DNA of 64,000 nucleotides, from NCBI GenBank assembly GCA_963580285.1, contig OY757013.1, positions 153,997,900-154,061,899 of the forward strand, in the 5' to 3' direction. Position numbers and translations under genes: made by a program. Position 1 is the stretch's first letter, and the number at the start of each line of letters is the position of its first letter. Under the pieces are notes generated by a model. The model ran no database searches. It was not told where the DNA came from and was given only the letters and a program-made list of their open reading frames with translations. Below, in pieces: positions 52,555 to 61,565 of this stretch. The DNA is from Lucinisca nassula. Taxonomy: Eukaryota; Mollusca; Bivalvia; Lucinida; Lucinidae.

Positions 52555-53000
52555 TTTCTGCTCCAATTACAGATTGTATGTGCTCATTAGAACCGTATTT
52601 AAAATATGTTTATGATTTATCTCCAAATAATGATTGTAAGAACCGTTCCAATGAGGCGGATTAACCCTTTTTGTACCAAATGGAATCTTCCTCCTTATAT
52701 ACAGCAGGAGTCCATTTCAAAATTCAGGGGTGTCAGGTGTGTTTTCTTGAAAATTTATTTGGAAAATGCCTTAACTTTTCGCAAATAGTATAGTCTCTTA
52801 TCCGCTGCCGCGTTCTGCGGTGTCTGATCTGGGCCTGCACTGTTTGCCAAGTATCAGTTTTGGGGTTTATGGTACAAAATGGGTTAATGAGTACCCACAA
52901 TCTTTGAATCGGATAAGAATTAATGTCACTGTAAACGCCAACTTTCCCTATATAAAGCGAGATCTACAGTGGATGTAATTATACCGACATGTTCACGTGA
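52555..53000. mobile_element. MITE-C remnant split by MITE-B
   Basis: A left arm with CTTATTTCTGCTCC runs up to GAGGCGGATTAA. The complete MITE-B (52665-52883) follows, and the right arm resumes as TTAATGAGTACCCACAATCT. The MITE-C end TGTTCACGTGATG is at about 53002. Confidence 0.72.
52665..52883 (+). mobile_element. MITE-B, complete copy
   Basis: TTAA at 52661-52664 and 52884-52887; 219 bp; ends CCCTTTTTGTACC and GGTACAAAATGGG. The interior matches 7709-7936. Confidence 0.85.
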
Positions 53001-53002
53001 TG

Positions 53003-53860
53003 CTTTCCAAATACAACCTCCAAATAACGTTTGTAAGTTCATCAGAACCGCCTTAGGCGGTTCGGATCTTTGACTTGGAACCAATTAATGAGAGTTACGT
53101 ATACCGCTGTAAACCCAAAATTTCTCTGTATAAAGGTAAGTTTACAGGGGATTTCATTTATCGGATTTGTTTAAATAGGCAACCTTTAGAGACTGTTAAA
53201 TAACATTTTGAATGTTTACTTCAACTCGAAGATTTAATAGTTTGAGAATACCAGATTCGTGTCTTTTGATATAAGGCAAGGCTTTGTAGAACCGTTAGAC
53301 TTGCCGGGCGATTCTACACGCGTTCTCGAAGCCGAGCCTGATACATTTGGAATCTGGTATTCTGTTTATCAGTTTATCTTCTTTTACACTCTTAAATTGT
53401 CAATTTACGAACAGTTATGGATGGTAATCAGTGCGTCCCAACATTCCGGCGCACAATAATCGACCGATATATTTAGTATCAGCTGATCGTAATTGTTCCT
53501 ATAGTATTTTGTCAAGTTATTTTTTCCAGTAATAATTGCAGTTTTGCCATTTTTCAGTAGTCCGGTTCGTTCATAAAAGTGCAATGTCACGTTGACCTGA
53601 TAAAGCTCACTTGTCCTGAGATAGCATATATTTACCAGGTCAATGTGTTACAATGCAAATTATATAGGGGGTAACTGATAAATGATGAGTTTATCATTTA
53701 TTGGAGTAAACATTTTGAATATTCGCTCCAACTCGAACATTTGATGTAAGCGTCTCTGTGATATATGTAATACACATTTTAATGTCTCTTAGTTTTATCT
53801 TTTATTTCTTTCATAACCTAGCATCCCCAAAACGGAGATACTGGCAAACATTCACGGCCC
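53003..53860. other. MITE remnants; no gene
   Basis: A shortened MITE-C hairpin (CAGAACCGCCTTAGGCGGTTC, about 53050) lies here. An inverted pair (AATACCAGATTC..GAATCTGGTATT) brackets 53248-53361. The rest is AT-rich. Confidence 0.5.
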
Positions 53861-53990
53861 CGTCCATCGGGGCTTGAAGAAATAGTTGTGCTGCACGATG
53901 CTTTCACGCAGAGCTTCCACGCACACAAGTACTGGTAAACCGCTTAATCGATCTAACCCTGCCCAGGCAAAGCGGTGCGAGTAGACCTTG
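53861..53990 (+). mobile_element. SINE-F 5' part
   Basis: CCCCGTCCATCGGGGCTTGA through GTACTGGTAAACCGCTTAAT, truncated at the 3' side. Confidence 0.65.
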
Positions 53991-54035
53991 GTTATATAAT
54001 CGTATATTTCCGCATAGATCAATACATAAAACCCA

Positions 54036-54136
54036 GGCGTCTGTCAATAGCATTTTTATCGAGTTTCTGCTATTGCCAGACGTCTGGCAATAGCACTTTT
54101 ACCGAGTTTCTGCTATTGCCAGACGTCTGTCAATAG
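54036..54136. repeat. Short tandem repeat of a palindromic word
   Basis: GTCTGTCAATAGCATTTTTA and GTCTGGCAATAGCACTTTTA begin two units of 46 bp, each ending CTGCTATTGCCAGAC; a third partial unit follows. The junction CCAGACGTCTGG is itself a palindrome. Confidence 0.75.
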
Positions 54137-54139
54137 ACA

Positions 54140-54471
54140 CTCCGAATATTTATATAGAGGATCCTGCATGAGTGCTCATATATTATTGAATTTATTATAC
54201 GAGTTGAGGAAAAGGGATAAAATGCGAGGCTTTGCCGAGAATTTATCCTTTTTCCTCAACGAGTTTAATAAATTTTATAATACATGAGCACAAATGCAAG
54301 ATTCTATTTACCATATGACATATCAACGCATTTCATTCACGATTGCTTTACATAAATGTCAATATGCGCGACGTCGTAAAGAACGTCGTACATGTAGCGT
54401 TACGGGGCTTATCTAACTAATTTGCATATATAATCCACTAGTGGATTATCGAATTTATTACATGATGTTAT
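54140..54471. mobile_element. Repeat J copy, left of the Gmr1-like insertion (continues at 60928)
   Basis: It contains the GGAAAAGGGATAAAATGCGA hairpin, ATCCACTAGTGGATTATC and the insertion point TTAT (54468-54471). The other half resumes after the LTR element at 60928-60975 with ACATTCTCAGACGCGACGTC. Confidence 0.75.
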
Positions 54472-55024
54472 TGTTACGAGCCAGGCGTAGCAGAAAGAAA
54501 AAGCAAACAAGCCTTTTGGAAAAATTTAACAAAATTTATTTACAAGTTAACTTTAACCTGTAGAAGTAAGAAAATTAAATGTACTTAGCTCTGTTATGAA
54601 ATATCCTGAATGAATCTATTTTCCTTGATCCCACAGAATTCACAGTCCAAAATGAAAAGTAATATCCTTTAACAATCCAACACAGAATTTAGAAATAACT
54701 TTCCTTATAAGCCCAAACATCAAACTCCAAAGTCTGACTCAATGAGAAAAATCAAGCTCTTTTATAGACCCTAAGATTTCTCTAGAACATTCCAGAGGGC
54801 TGTGGAATAAGATGAGGTAATTTTCTAAAAATAATGCAACCCAGAACTTTCTGGAAGGTTCTGAAGTACTTTTCCTTGTAAACATGTTGTTTACAAAAAT
54901 GAAATTAATCTGTGACTCAGTTTGCTAGAATCTTCTATAAGAAGATTAACAAGATATTTATAGCACTATTAGGTCACAGTGGGGTGCAAGTGGGAATCAG
55001 AAAAATAAATTCTTATGCATAACA
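54472..55024 (-). repeat. 3' LTR of the Gmr1-like element
   Basis: It begins TGTTACGAGCCAGGCGTAGC and ends ATGCATAACA on the + strand, so TG..CA ends are present on both strands. It differs from the other LTR at one position (G at 54924 against T at 60827). Confidence 0.97.
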
Positions 55025-55038
55025 CTCCCCCTCTTCGA
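55025..55038 (-). promoter_or_regulatory. Polypurine tract
   Basis: On the minus strand GAAGAGGGGGAG directly precedes the 3' LTR. This is the expected plus-strand DNA primer. Confidence 0.85.
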
Positions 55039-55169
55039 GGAAAAGAAAGATTTATGTAATAAAGCTTTCATTTGCTTTAAGAATAATAAAATATTGAGCA
55101 TAGCATATAAAATTACATGTATTGACAATCCACTTTAGTAGGAAAGAAAAACACAACTCCTGACAATGC

Positions 55170-55367
55170 TCAAGCTCTTGAAAGGGCATCAGGGATAATG
55201 TTATCTCTCCCTCTGATATGTCTTATGTCTAAATTATACTCTTGTAGCATAAAACTCCACCTGAGCAACCGCTGATTTTTGTTTTTCATTTTATGTATGA
55301 AAGTCAGTGGATTGTGATCACTGAAAACAACAATCGGTGCAGTAGTAGGGGTAAGGTTGCAGAGCAA
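55170..55367 (-). pseudogene. RNase H C-terminal part, out of frame
   Basis: The frame encodes PIVVFSDHNPLTFIHK..LLRWSFMLQEYNLDIRHIRG and ends in NIIPDALSRA, the end of a Ty3-type RNase H. It is cut off from the upstream pol frame at about 55360-55375, where some residues expected between LILALQ and the TDH-type motif are missing. The break is therefore more than one base. No start is expected here. Confidence 0.85.
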
Positions 55368-58266
55368 GAATCAGAGACAAGCACTCTTTCTCTATGGTAG
55401 AGTAATTTCTCTGATGCTTATTAAACTTTTTGGAAAAGTAGCAAACTGGATGATCCACACCATTTTCATCTTCCTGCAACAAAACACTACCTGCACCTAC
55501 GTCACTAGCATCTACAGCTAGCTTAAACTCCTTTTCAAAGTTTGGTGCTAAGAGAACTGGTTCACTCTTGAGTATGCCTTTAAGTTTATCAAAAGCATTT
55601 TGGCATATTGCATTCCAATGGAATTTTGTTCTTTTGCTGAGCAAATTTGTCAAAGGCTCAGCAATGACAGAGAAATTATTATAGAACTTTCTGTAATAAC
55701 CAGCCATACCAAGAAATCGCATTAGCTGTCTTTTGCACGTGGGTACGGGAAAATTTGAGATAGCCTCAACTTTAGCATCAATGGGTTTCACATGACCTTG
55801 ACCTACAACATGACCTAGAAATGTCAAACTTGCATGGCAGAATTCACTTTTAGCAAGATTGATTGTCAATTTGGCATTACTCAGTCTATCAAAGAATGCT
55901 CGAATAGTCCCAAGATGTTGATTCCACTGGTCGTTGTATATGATAGCATCATCGATATAAGCACTGCAGCCTTCCAGCCCCGCAATTACCATGTTTATTA
56001 AGCGCTGAAATGTTGCCGGAGAGTTTTTCGTTCCAAATGGCATGACTTTATAGTTAAATAATCCGCCTGGTGTTGTGAATGCCAAAACCTCCTTTGCTCT
56101 ATCTGTGAGTGGAATTTGCCAAAATCCTTTCAGAAGGTCGAATTTCGTTATGTATTTGGCATTCCCGATGTTATCAATGCAGTCATCCATTCTTGGAATA
56201 GGAAAGCTATCTGTTTTACTTAAGGAATTAACTTTCCTAAAATCTGTACACATACGATATGTCCCATCAGGTTTTGGTACTAGAATACAAGGAGAACTCC
56301 ATTCACTTTGGCTTGGTTCAATAAAGTCATTGTCTAATAGAAACTGAACTTCTACTTTAAGATATTTTTGTTTCACAGGATTCATCCTGTATGGACGTTG
56401 TTTTACAGGTTTAGACCCATTTATGTCCACATCGTGAAATATTTTGTCTGTCCGTGTTGGAATGTCAGGAAATGAGTGTTCATATTCAAAAATCAGCTGT
56501 TTCAGTTCATTCCGCTGATTTGGCTCTAGATGTGACAGTTTCTGGTCAAGATTCCGTAGAATGTCAGAATTCTGAAGTTTTGATGATGTGGGATCCGACT
56601 TCACTGGATTAATATCCTCACAGTCATTGTCACATGAATTAAGTGGAACAGAGCTAACTAGATTGACTGATGTTAAAGATGTATTGTCCCTATCTATGTA
56701 TTCCTTAAGCATGTTAATATGACATAGCTGCTTTAGCTTGCGCCTCCCAGGAGTGTTTATTATGTAATTTACGTCACTTATCTTTTTGTCTACAGTGTAT
56801 GGACCATAATACCTGGCCTGCAATGATTTTCCTGGAATAGGCAAAAGAGCTAGTACCTTATCACCTGGTTTAAAATTCCTTTCTTTTGTCTCTATGTCAT
56901 ATAGCTGTTTCATTTTCCTTTGGGCTGACTGAAGATTGGTCCGAGCAGCCTCACAAGCTTTTGAAAGTCTAGTTTTGAAATCGGACACATACTGAAGTAA
57001 ATTCAGGGAGGTGTCATTATTGGAGAGAAATTTCTCTTTGAGAAGTTTCAAAGGACCACGAACAGTATGGCCAAATACTAATTCAAATGGACTGAAGCCA
57101 AGAGATTCTTGCACAGTTTCTCTGACAGCAAATAAAAGCAGATGGATGCCTTCATCCCAATCCTTCTCTGTGTCAAAGCAATATGATCTTATCATGTTTT
57201 TCAATGTTTGATTGAATCTTTCAAGGGCACCTTGACTTTCAGGATGATAGGCCGATGACTTATACTGTACAATGCCAAGTTCATGCATTACTTGTTGAAA
57301 TATTCCAGACATAAAATTTGAGCCTTGGTCTGACTGAATAGATTTAGGAAGCCAAACAAATGTGAAAAACTTCACTAAGGCCTTGACGATTGTCTTAGTT
57401 TTGATATTTCTTAAGGGAATGGCTTCAGGAAAACGTGTGGAAGCACACATAATAGTCAAAAGATATTCACAGCCAGACTTAGTTCTGGGCAAGGGACCCA
57501 CACAGTCTATAATTATTCGACTGAAAGGTTCATCAAAAGCAGGTATAGGCTGCAAGTGAGCCTTAGGTATAGTCTGATTGGGTTTTCCTACCATTTGGCA
57601 TGTATGGCAGGACCTACAATGCTGAGAAACATCTGATTTTAACCCAGGCCAGTAAAAATGATTAAGAATCTTGTGATAGGTTTTATTGACACCTAAATGT
57701 CCTGACATGGGAGTTTCATGCGCGAAGTTTAATATTTCGGGACGGTAAACCCGTGGAACCACTATCTGATGGTTGACAGTCCACTCGTCTTCTGCTGAGA
57801 CGTCTGGTGGACGCCATTTTCTCGTAAGAATGCCATTTTTGACATAATAACAGACTGGGACTTGAGATACTTCCTGCTCATCTAAAGCCCTTTCAAACAA
57901 AGACGAAATTTCAGGATCCTTGTGCTGCTCTATAGCTAGTTGAGACCTGGACATTTTATCTTGGCCTAGATCGAAAGATGAGTTATTCTCATGAAAAGCT
58001 GTCTGCTTATCAGGCAGGCTTGAAGACAGAGACCTTGTTATCTCGTCATTAAAAGACTGACCCAAAAAGGTATCAGTGAAATCAAAATCCTGTTTCCCAT
58101 CAGTTTGCTTGGCCTTACGTGCCATAGCCCTTGTGACTGCACAAGACGGATAAAGATCAGGAATTTCCTGCTCAATGGGATCAGGCGGTTGGTCTATGCA
58201 AGGATTAGTAGTCAAAAGTGGGTTTACCACAACCTTATCTCCAGCTAAGTCATTGCCTAGCAACAA
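55318..58266 (-). CDS. Pol of the Gmr1-like element: integrase, then reverse transcriptase and RNase H start
   Basis: The frame is 982 codons from a TTG and has no ATG near its start, so translation should come from gag-protease. The first residues (LLGNDLAGD) complete the protease. The integrase zinc finger is at about 182-226 (GHLG..CRSCHTCQ), the first catalytic Asp is in IIIDCVGPLP (about 252), and the second Asp and Glu (SDQGSNF, ALERF) have exact D35E spacing. After a spacer, RT begins near 630 (RPYRMNP), with FDLLKGFWQIPL, MPFGTKNSPATF and the catalytic YIDD at about 771. RNase H starts at VDASDVGAG (about 920). The frame ends early after LILALQ. The integrase-RT order is the hallmark of Gmr1-type elements. 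Confidence 0.92.
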   Translation of the reverse strand: MLLGNDLAGDKVVVNPLLTTNPCIDQPPDPIEQEIPDLYPSCAVTRAMARKAKQTDGKQDFDFTDTFLGQSFNDEITRSLSSSLPDKQTAFHENNSSFDLGQDKMSRSQLAIEQHKDPEISSLFERALDEQEVSQVPVCYYVKNGILTRKWRPPDVSAEDEWTVNHQIVVPRVYRPEILNFAHETPMSGHLGVNKTYHKILNHFYWPGLKSDVSQHCRSCHTCQMVGKPNQTIPKAHLQPIPAFDEPFSRIIIDCVGPLPRTKSGCEYLLTIMCASTRFPEAIPLRNIKTKTIVKALVKFFTFVWLPKSIQSDQGSNFMSGIFQQVMHELGIVQYKSSAYHPESQGALERFNQTLKNMIRSYCFDTEKDWDEGIHLLLFAVRETVQESLGFSPFELVFGHTVRGPLKLLKEKFLSNNDTSLNLLQYVSDFKTRLSKACEAARTNLQSAQRKMKQLYDIETKERNFKPGDKVLALLPIPGKSLQARYYGPYTVDKKISDVNYIINTPGRRKLKQLCHINMLKEYIDRDNTSLTSVNLVSSVPLNSCDNDCEDINPVKSDPTSSKLQNSDILRNLDQKLSHLEPNQRNELKQLIFEYEHSFPDIPTRTDKIFHDVDINGSKPVKQRPYRMNPVKQKYLKVEVQFLLDNDFIEPSQSEWSSPCILVPKPDGTYRMCTDFRKVNSLSKTDSFPIPRMDDCIDNIGNAKYITKFDLLKGFWQIPLTDRAKEVLAFTTPGGLFNYKVMPFGTKNSPATFQRLINMVIAGLEGCSAYIDDAIIYNDQWNQHLGTIRAFFDRLSNAKLTINLAKSEFCHASLTFLGHVVGQGHVKPIDAKVEAISNFPVPTCKRQLMRFLGMAGYYRKFYNNFSVIAEPLTNLLSKRTKFHWNAICQNAFDKLKGILKSEPVLLAPNFEKEFKLAVDASDVGAGSVLLQEDENGVDHPVCYFSKKFNKHQRNYSTIEKECLSLILALQPYPYYCTDCCFQ

Positions 58267-59189
58267 ATGAACACCTTAAAAGGTAAAGAAGGTCTAATAC
58301 CAACAGCCACTGAACCGGATACCAAGTCTGATGACAAATAAACGTTATGAAGCGGAACATTAACAAATCCACATTCCACACCCTGAATAAGGACACTTTG
58401 GCCCAAAGAAGTCTTCTCAGAAAAAGGCAGAGTATCTGCTAGAATAAGAGATTGAGAAGCTCCAGTATCTCGTAAGATTTTAATAGGGGTAGGATGGGCA
58501 TAACTGTCACCATTTAGTGACACAAAACCATCTAATAAGAATGGTTCATAAATCTCCATAACCGAATCAGTCTCAGATAATTTGATATCAGAAAGAGTTT
58601 CCTCCCTTACACAAGACTGTGGTTTTGGCCTTATAGAAGTCAAGCCTGTAGGCTTAAGTTCCTCTTGTCTTTCTCTTTCTTTCCTTCGCTTTAATTTTAA
58701 ACATTCAGAGATCAAATGACCTGTATTTTTACAATAATAACGAACTACTTGAGATTGAGATAAGGGATTCTGGTCTTTGTTTTCACCAGAAGGTTTGGAA
58801 AAATTTGGGCTTCTGTTTTCACCAGAAGGTTTGGAAGGATTCTGGCTTTTATTTTCACCAGAAAGTTTGGGCATAGTACTAGATGTATGGCTATAACTAC
58901 CAGAAGGATTACTGGGATAGAATCTTGGACCTGTCTGTGGATTATAAGGTTTTCGAGGATAAGGCCTGTTCACAAATGAGACTTTATGAGTCAAAGCATA
59001 ATCATCTGCCAAACGAGAAGCTTCCTCCAAAGTTTCAACCTGTCTCTCATCGAGAAAAGATTTAATGTCTGAATTTATGCATCGTTTGAACTCTTCAACA
59101 AGGACAAGCTGTCTAAGTTTTTCATGATTAGAGCCTACTTTTTTTAGAAGAACACCACCTATCAAATAACCGTTCTTTGGTTCGAGCAA
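58257..59189 (-). CDS. Gag C-terminal part and protease of the Gmr1-like element
   Basis: This continues the gag of 59128-60069 in another frame, from KKVGSNHEKLRQL onward; the switch point is the A7 run at about 59140-59146. A Pro/Ser/Gly-rich linker with four PSGEN-type repeats leads to one zinc knuckle whose first Cys is changed: RYYCKNTGHLISEC has Arg (codon 58740-58742) where C is expected. The aspartic protease motif ILRDTGASQSL is at about 58463-58500. The frame ends at 58257, one base out of register with the pol frame, which holds the protease end (LLGND). It overlaps pol by 10 nt. Confidence 0.85.
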   Translation of the reverse strand: MLEPKNGYLIGGVLLKKVGSNHEKLRQLVLVEEFKRCINSDIKSFLDERQVETLEEASRLADDYALTHKVSFVNRPYPRKPYNPQTGPRFYPSNPSGSYSHTSSTMPKLSGENKSQNPSKPSGENRSPNFSKPSGENKDQNPLSQSQVVRYYCKNTGHLISECLKLKRRKERERQEELKPTGLTSIRPKPQSCVREETLSDIKLSETDSVMEIYEPFLLDGFVSLNGDSYAHPTPIKILRDTGASQSLILADTLPFSEKTSLGQSVLIQGVECGFVNVPLHNVYLSSDLVSGSVAVGIRPSLPFKVFICC

Positions 59190-60069
59190 ATTCTACATGG
59201 GTCTGGAAAATTTCTTTTTTACAGTTCCTAAATTTCTGCCTGTAAGCCTCAGGGACCAACTCATATGCCTTAAGAATAAGCTCCTTAACCAGATCATAGT
59301 CTGAGCTTTGCTCGACAGTTAGCTGAGTGTAAATGTCTCGAGCCTTTCCGACAACAACGCTTTGCAAAAGTAAGGTCCAATGCTCTTTTGGCCATTTTAA
59401 ATTTTCTGCAACTTTTTCAAAATGCAAAAAATACTTATCTACCTCTTTTTCTTGAAATGGCGGAACTAATCTGATGTGCTTTGTGGCATCAAAGTAACTA
59501 CCAGAGTCAAAAACAGGGGCATGTTTCACCCTATCTTGACACTGGAGTTCCAATTCTTGAATCTTTAATTGAAATTGCCATTTTTCTCTTTCTATTTCAA
59601 GTCGCTCTTCTTTTTCTAATTTTTCTTTCTGAAGGCGTTCCTCCATTTCTCTTTGTTTTTCTTCTTGTTCTAATTTTTCTTTTCGAACACGTTCTTCCAT
59701 TTCTAATCTTTCCATCTGCATTTGTCTCTGCATTTCTCTTTCTTTTTCTTCCTTTTCCATTTTTTCTTTCTGTATGCGTTCTTCCATCTCTAATCTTAAT
59801 TTTTCTAATTCAATTTGCCTTCCAATTTCGATTTGTCTCATTTGCAGTTCAGTATGTGAAACCATAATGAGAGACAAAGCAGATGGATCGAAAAGTTCTT
59901 CATCAACAAAAAACTGTACCAAAATATTCTTAATTTCATGCTTCTTCATGCTTGTTTTGATAGCAGTGACCCCATAATGGGAAGCACTATCTAGCAAATC
60001 TGTCCTTTTGGCCAGATCAAACAACTCCTGAGTAGGCTGAGCCAAAAAGCTTCTCAAATCAAACGACAT
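59128..60069 (-). CDS. Gag N-terminal part of the Gmr1-like element (coiled coil and SCAN-like capsid)
   Basis: ATG at 60069 starts MSFDLRSFLAQPTQELFD. Residues about 75-180 are an extremely charged helix with repeated EMEERLQKEKLEKEE text, surely a coiled coil for particle assembly. The following region (FQEKEVDKYFLHFEKVAENL to YDLVKELILKAYELVPEAYR) is the capsid with a C-terminal domain resembling the vertebrate SCAN domain, which is known to derive from Gmr1-like Gag. The frame leaves gag at an A7 run (about 59140-59146), ending in an out-of-frame stop. The second half of gag is at 58257-59189. Confidence 0.88.
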   Translation of the reverse strand: MSFDLRSFLAQPTQELFDLAKRTDLLDSASHYGVTAIKTSMKKHEIKNILVQFFVDEELFDPSALSLIMVSHTELQMRQIEIGRQIELEKLRLEMEERIQKEKMEKEEKEREMQRQMQMERLEMEERVRKEKLEQEEKQREMEERLQKEKLEKEERLEIEREKWQFQLKIQELELQCQDRVKHAPVFDSGSYFDATKHIRLVPPFQEKEVDKYFLHFEKVAENLKWPKEHWTLLLQSVVVGKARDIYTQLTVEQSSDYDLVKELILKAYELVPEAYRQKFRNCKKEIFQTHVEFARTKERLFDRWCSSKKSRL

Positions 60070-60351
60070 GTTTGCTTTTTGTTTGTTTTATAAAGTATTT
60101 ATGGAAATACAGATTGAGGTTAATTTGACAAAGTTTTTTTTTTTTTTGAAATGACAAACCCAACAAAAATTTCACATGAAATGACAAGTACTATTTCACC
60201 TGAAATGACAATTCACATGAAATGACAATCCCCTATATGCTTATAGGGAAATACCAATCTTGTGAAGCAACTGCCAAGTCTATATTTGATAAGAAATGAC
60301 AATTACCTGCCGTCACATGAAATGTCGGTTTTAAAATGCTCAAATGGTTTT
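60070..60351 (-). other. Leader of the Gmr1-like element with GAAATGACAA repeats
   Basis: Between the primer site and gag, the + strand shows five copies of GAAATGACAA at irregular spacing, three of them preceded by CACATG or CACCTG, plus one variant (GAAATGTCGG), and a T run at about 60137. They may be a packaging or regulatory array or simply a slipped repeat. Confidence 0.6.
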
Positions 60352-60369
60352 ATCCCGGACGAGCCCCCA
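60352..60369 (-). promoter_or_regulatory. Primer binding site, tRNA-Pro
   Basis: The + strand reads ATCCCGGACGAGCCCCCA, which equals the 3' end of tRNA-Pro with CCA, so the element RNA can pair over 18 nt. It lies 5 nt inside the 5' LTR. The same 18-nt primer site is known from murine leukaemia virus. Confidence 0.92.
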
Positions 60370-60374
60370 ATTTC

Positions 60375-60927
60375 TGTTACGAGCCAGGCGTAGCAGAAAG
60401 AAAAAGCAAACAAGCCTTTTGGAAAAATTTAACAAAATTTATTTACAAGTTAACTTTAACCTGTAGAAGTAAGAAAATTAAATGTACTTAGCTCTGTTAT
60501 GAAATATCCTGAATGAATCTATTTTCCTTGATCCCACAGAATTCACAGTCCAAAATGAAAAGTAATATCCTTTAACAATCCAACACAGAATTTAGAAATA
60601 ACTTTCCTTATAAGCCCAAACATCAAACTCCAAAGTCTGACTCAATGAGAAAAATCAAGCTCTTTTATAGACCCTAAGATTTCTCTAGAACATTCCAGAG
60701 GGCTGTGGAATAAGATGAGGTAATTTTCTAAAAATAATGCAACCCAGAACTTTCTGGAAGGTTCTGAAGTACTTTTCCTTGTAAACATGTTGTTTACAAA
60801 AATGAAATTAATCTGTGACTCAGTTTTCTAGAATCTTCTATAAGAAGATTAACAAGATATTTATAGCACTATTAGGTCACAGTGGGGTGCAAGTGGGAAT
60901 CAGAAAAATAAATTCTTATGCATAACA
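60375..60927 (-). repeat. 5' LTR of the Gmr1-like element
   Basis: It is 553 bp, identical to 54472-55024 except at one position, and is followed by the TTAT duplication at 60928-60931. Confidence 0.97.
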
Positions 60928-60975
60928 TTATTACATTCTCAGACGCGACGTCATATGATAAATATGCTTTTTATG

Positions 60976-61264
60976 GAGTATGCAAACATTTTGACCAAAA
61001 ATCCAGCTATGCTTGTCATAGTTACGTTAGAGTGCTGTGTTAAGAAAGCTTTCTGTTAAATATTGACTCGATTCATGTGCTACAGTGTAGACCCATTTCA
61101 GATCTGCAGCATCTGATCAGGGTCTACAATGTTTGCATTAAATACAGAAAAAAGGTTTTCTTGAATGTTCATTACAGGACTTGTTAACGTGACGTGGGGC
61201 GTTTCCTTTGTCTAGTCAACAGCTTTAGATGTTACCTACTAGGGATTCTTTCTACAACGCAAGA
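60976..61264. other. No gene; small MITE-B-like core
   Basis: CAGTGTAGACCCATTTCAGA and CTGATCAGGGTCTACAATGT near 61085-61135 are a MITE-B-type core. Confidence 0.45.
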
Positions 61265-61565
61265 CTGGGAGAGGTTGGTTTGTTTGTTTGATATGAGGTT
61301 TAACGTCCCCGTCAACACTGTAAATGTCATTTTTGAGACGTTGCTTCCAATTTTGTTGGACTTTTACCCAACATTGAGATGAAATGACATCTCAAGCCCT
61401 GTCGCCCAATGAAACCAATATGGTTTATTAGCACCGCGGTTTGCCTGGACAGGCTTAGACCCTCTAAGCGGTTTACCAGTACTAGTTTGCAGGCCAGATT
61501 CAGCTCTGCGTGGAAGCATCATGCAGCCCATATATTTCTTCAAGCCCCTATCGGCGGGGGCCGTG
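61265..61565 (-). mobile_element. SINE-F copy, near complete
   Basis: It runs in reverse from GAGGTTTAACGTCCCCGTCA through TTGGACTTTTACCCAACATT to TTCTTCAAGCCCCTATCGGC. Confidence 0.78.

Larger units (their letters stand above)
54472..60927 (-). mobile_element. Gmr1-like Ty3/Gypsy LTR retrotransposon, young copy
   Basis: This is a 6456-bp minus-strand element with two 553-bp LTRs and a TTAT target duplication (54468-54471, 60928-60931). The order on its own strand is 5' LTR, tRNA-Pro primer site, gag with a SCAN-like capsid, protease, integrase, then RT and RNase H, polypurine tract, 3' LTR. Integrase before RT is the Copia-like order, but the RT is Ty3/Gypsy-like, which defines the Gmr1 group. 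There is no env. The coding part has three frame breaks even though the LTRs are almost identical. Confidence 0.95.

Noticed and set aside
58257..58280. Minus-one frameshift between protease and pol as a programmed event
   Set aside because: The shift is inside the protease, and the local bases (CCTTTTAAGG) do not form a standard slippery heptamer. It is left as a probable indel.
59140..59146. A7 run as a programmed frameshift inside gag
   Set aside because: The shift needed is in the middle of gag, before the zinc knuckle, and in the +1 direction, which does not fit a minus-one slippery site. A homopolymer indel or sequencing error is more likely.
59481..59867. 128-codon hydrophobic frame on the + strand (LFLFLPFPF..)
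   Set aside because: It is the complement of the charged coiled coil of gag. The hydrophobic look arises from the opposite strand of Glu/Lys codons.
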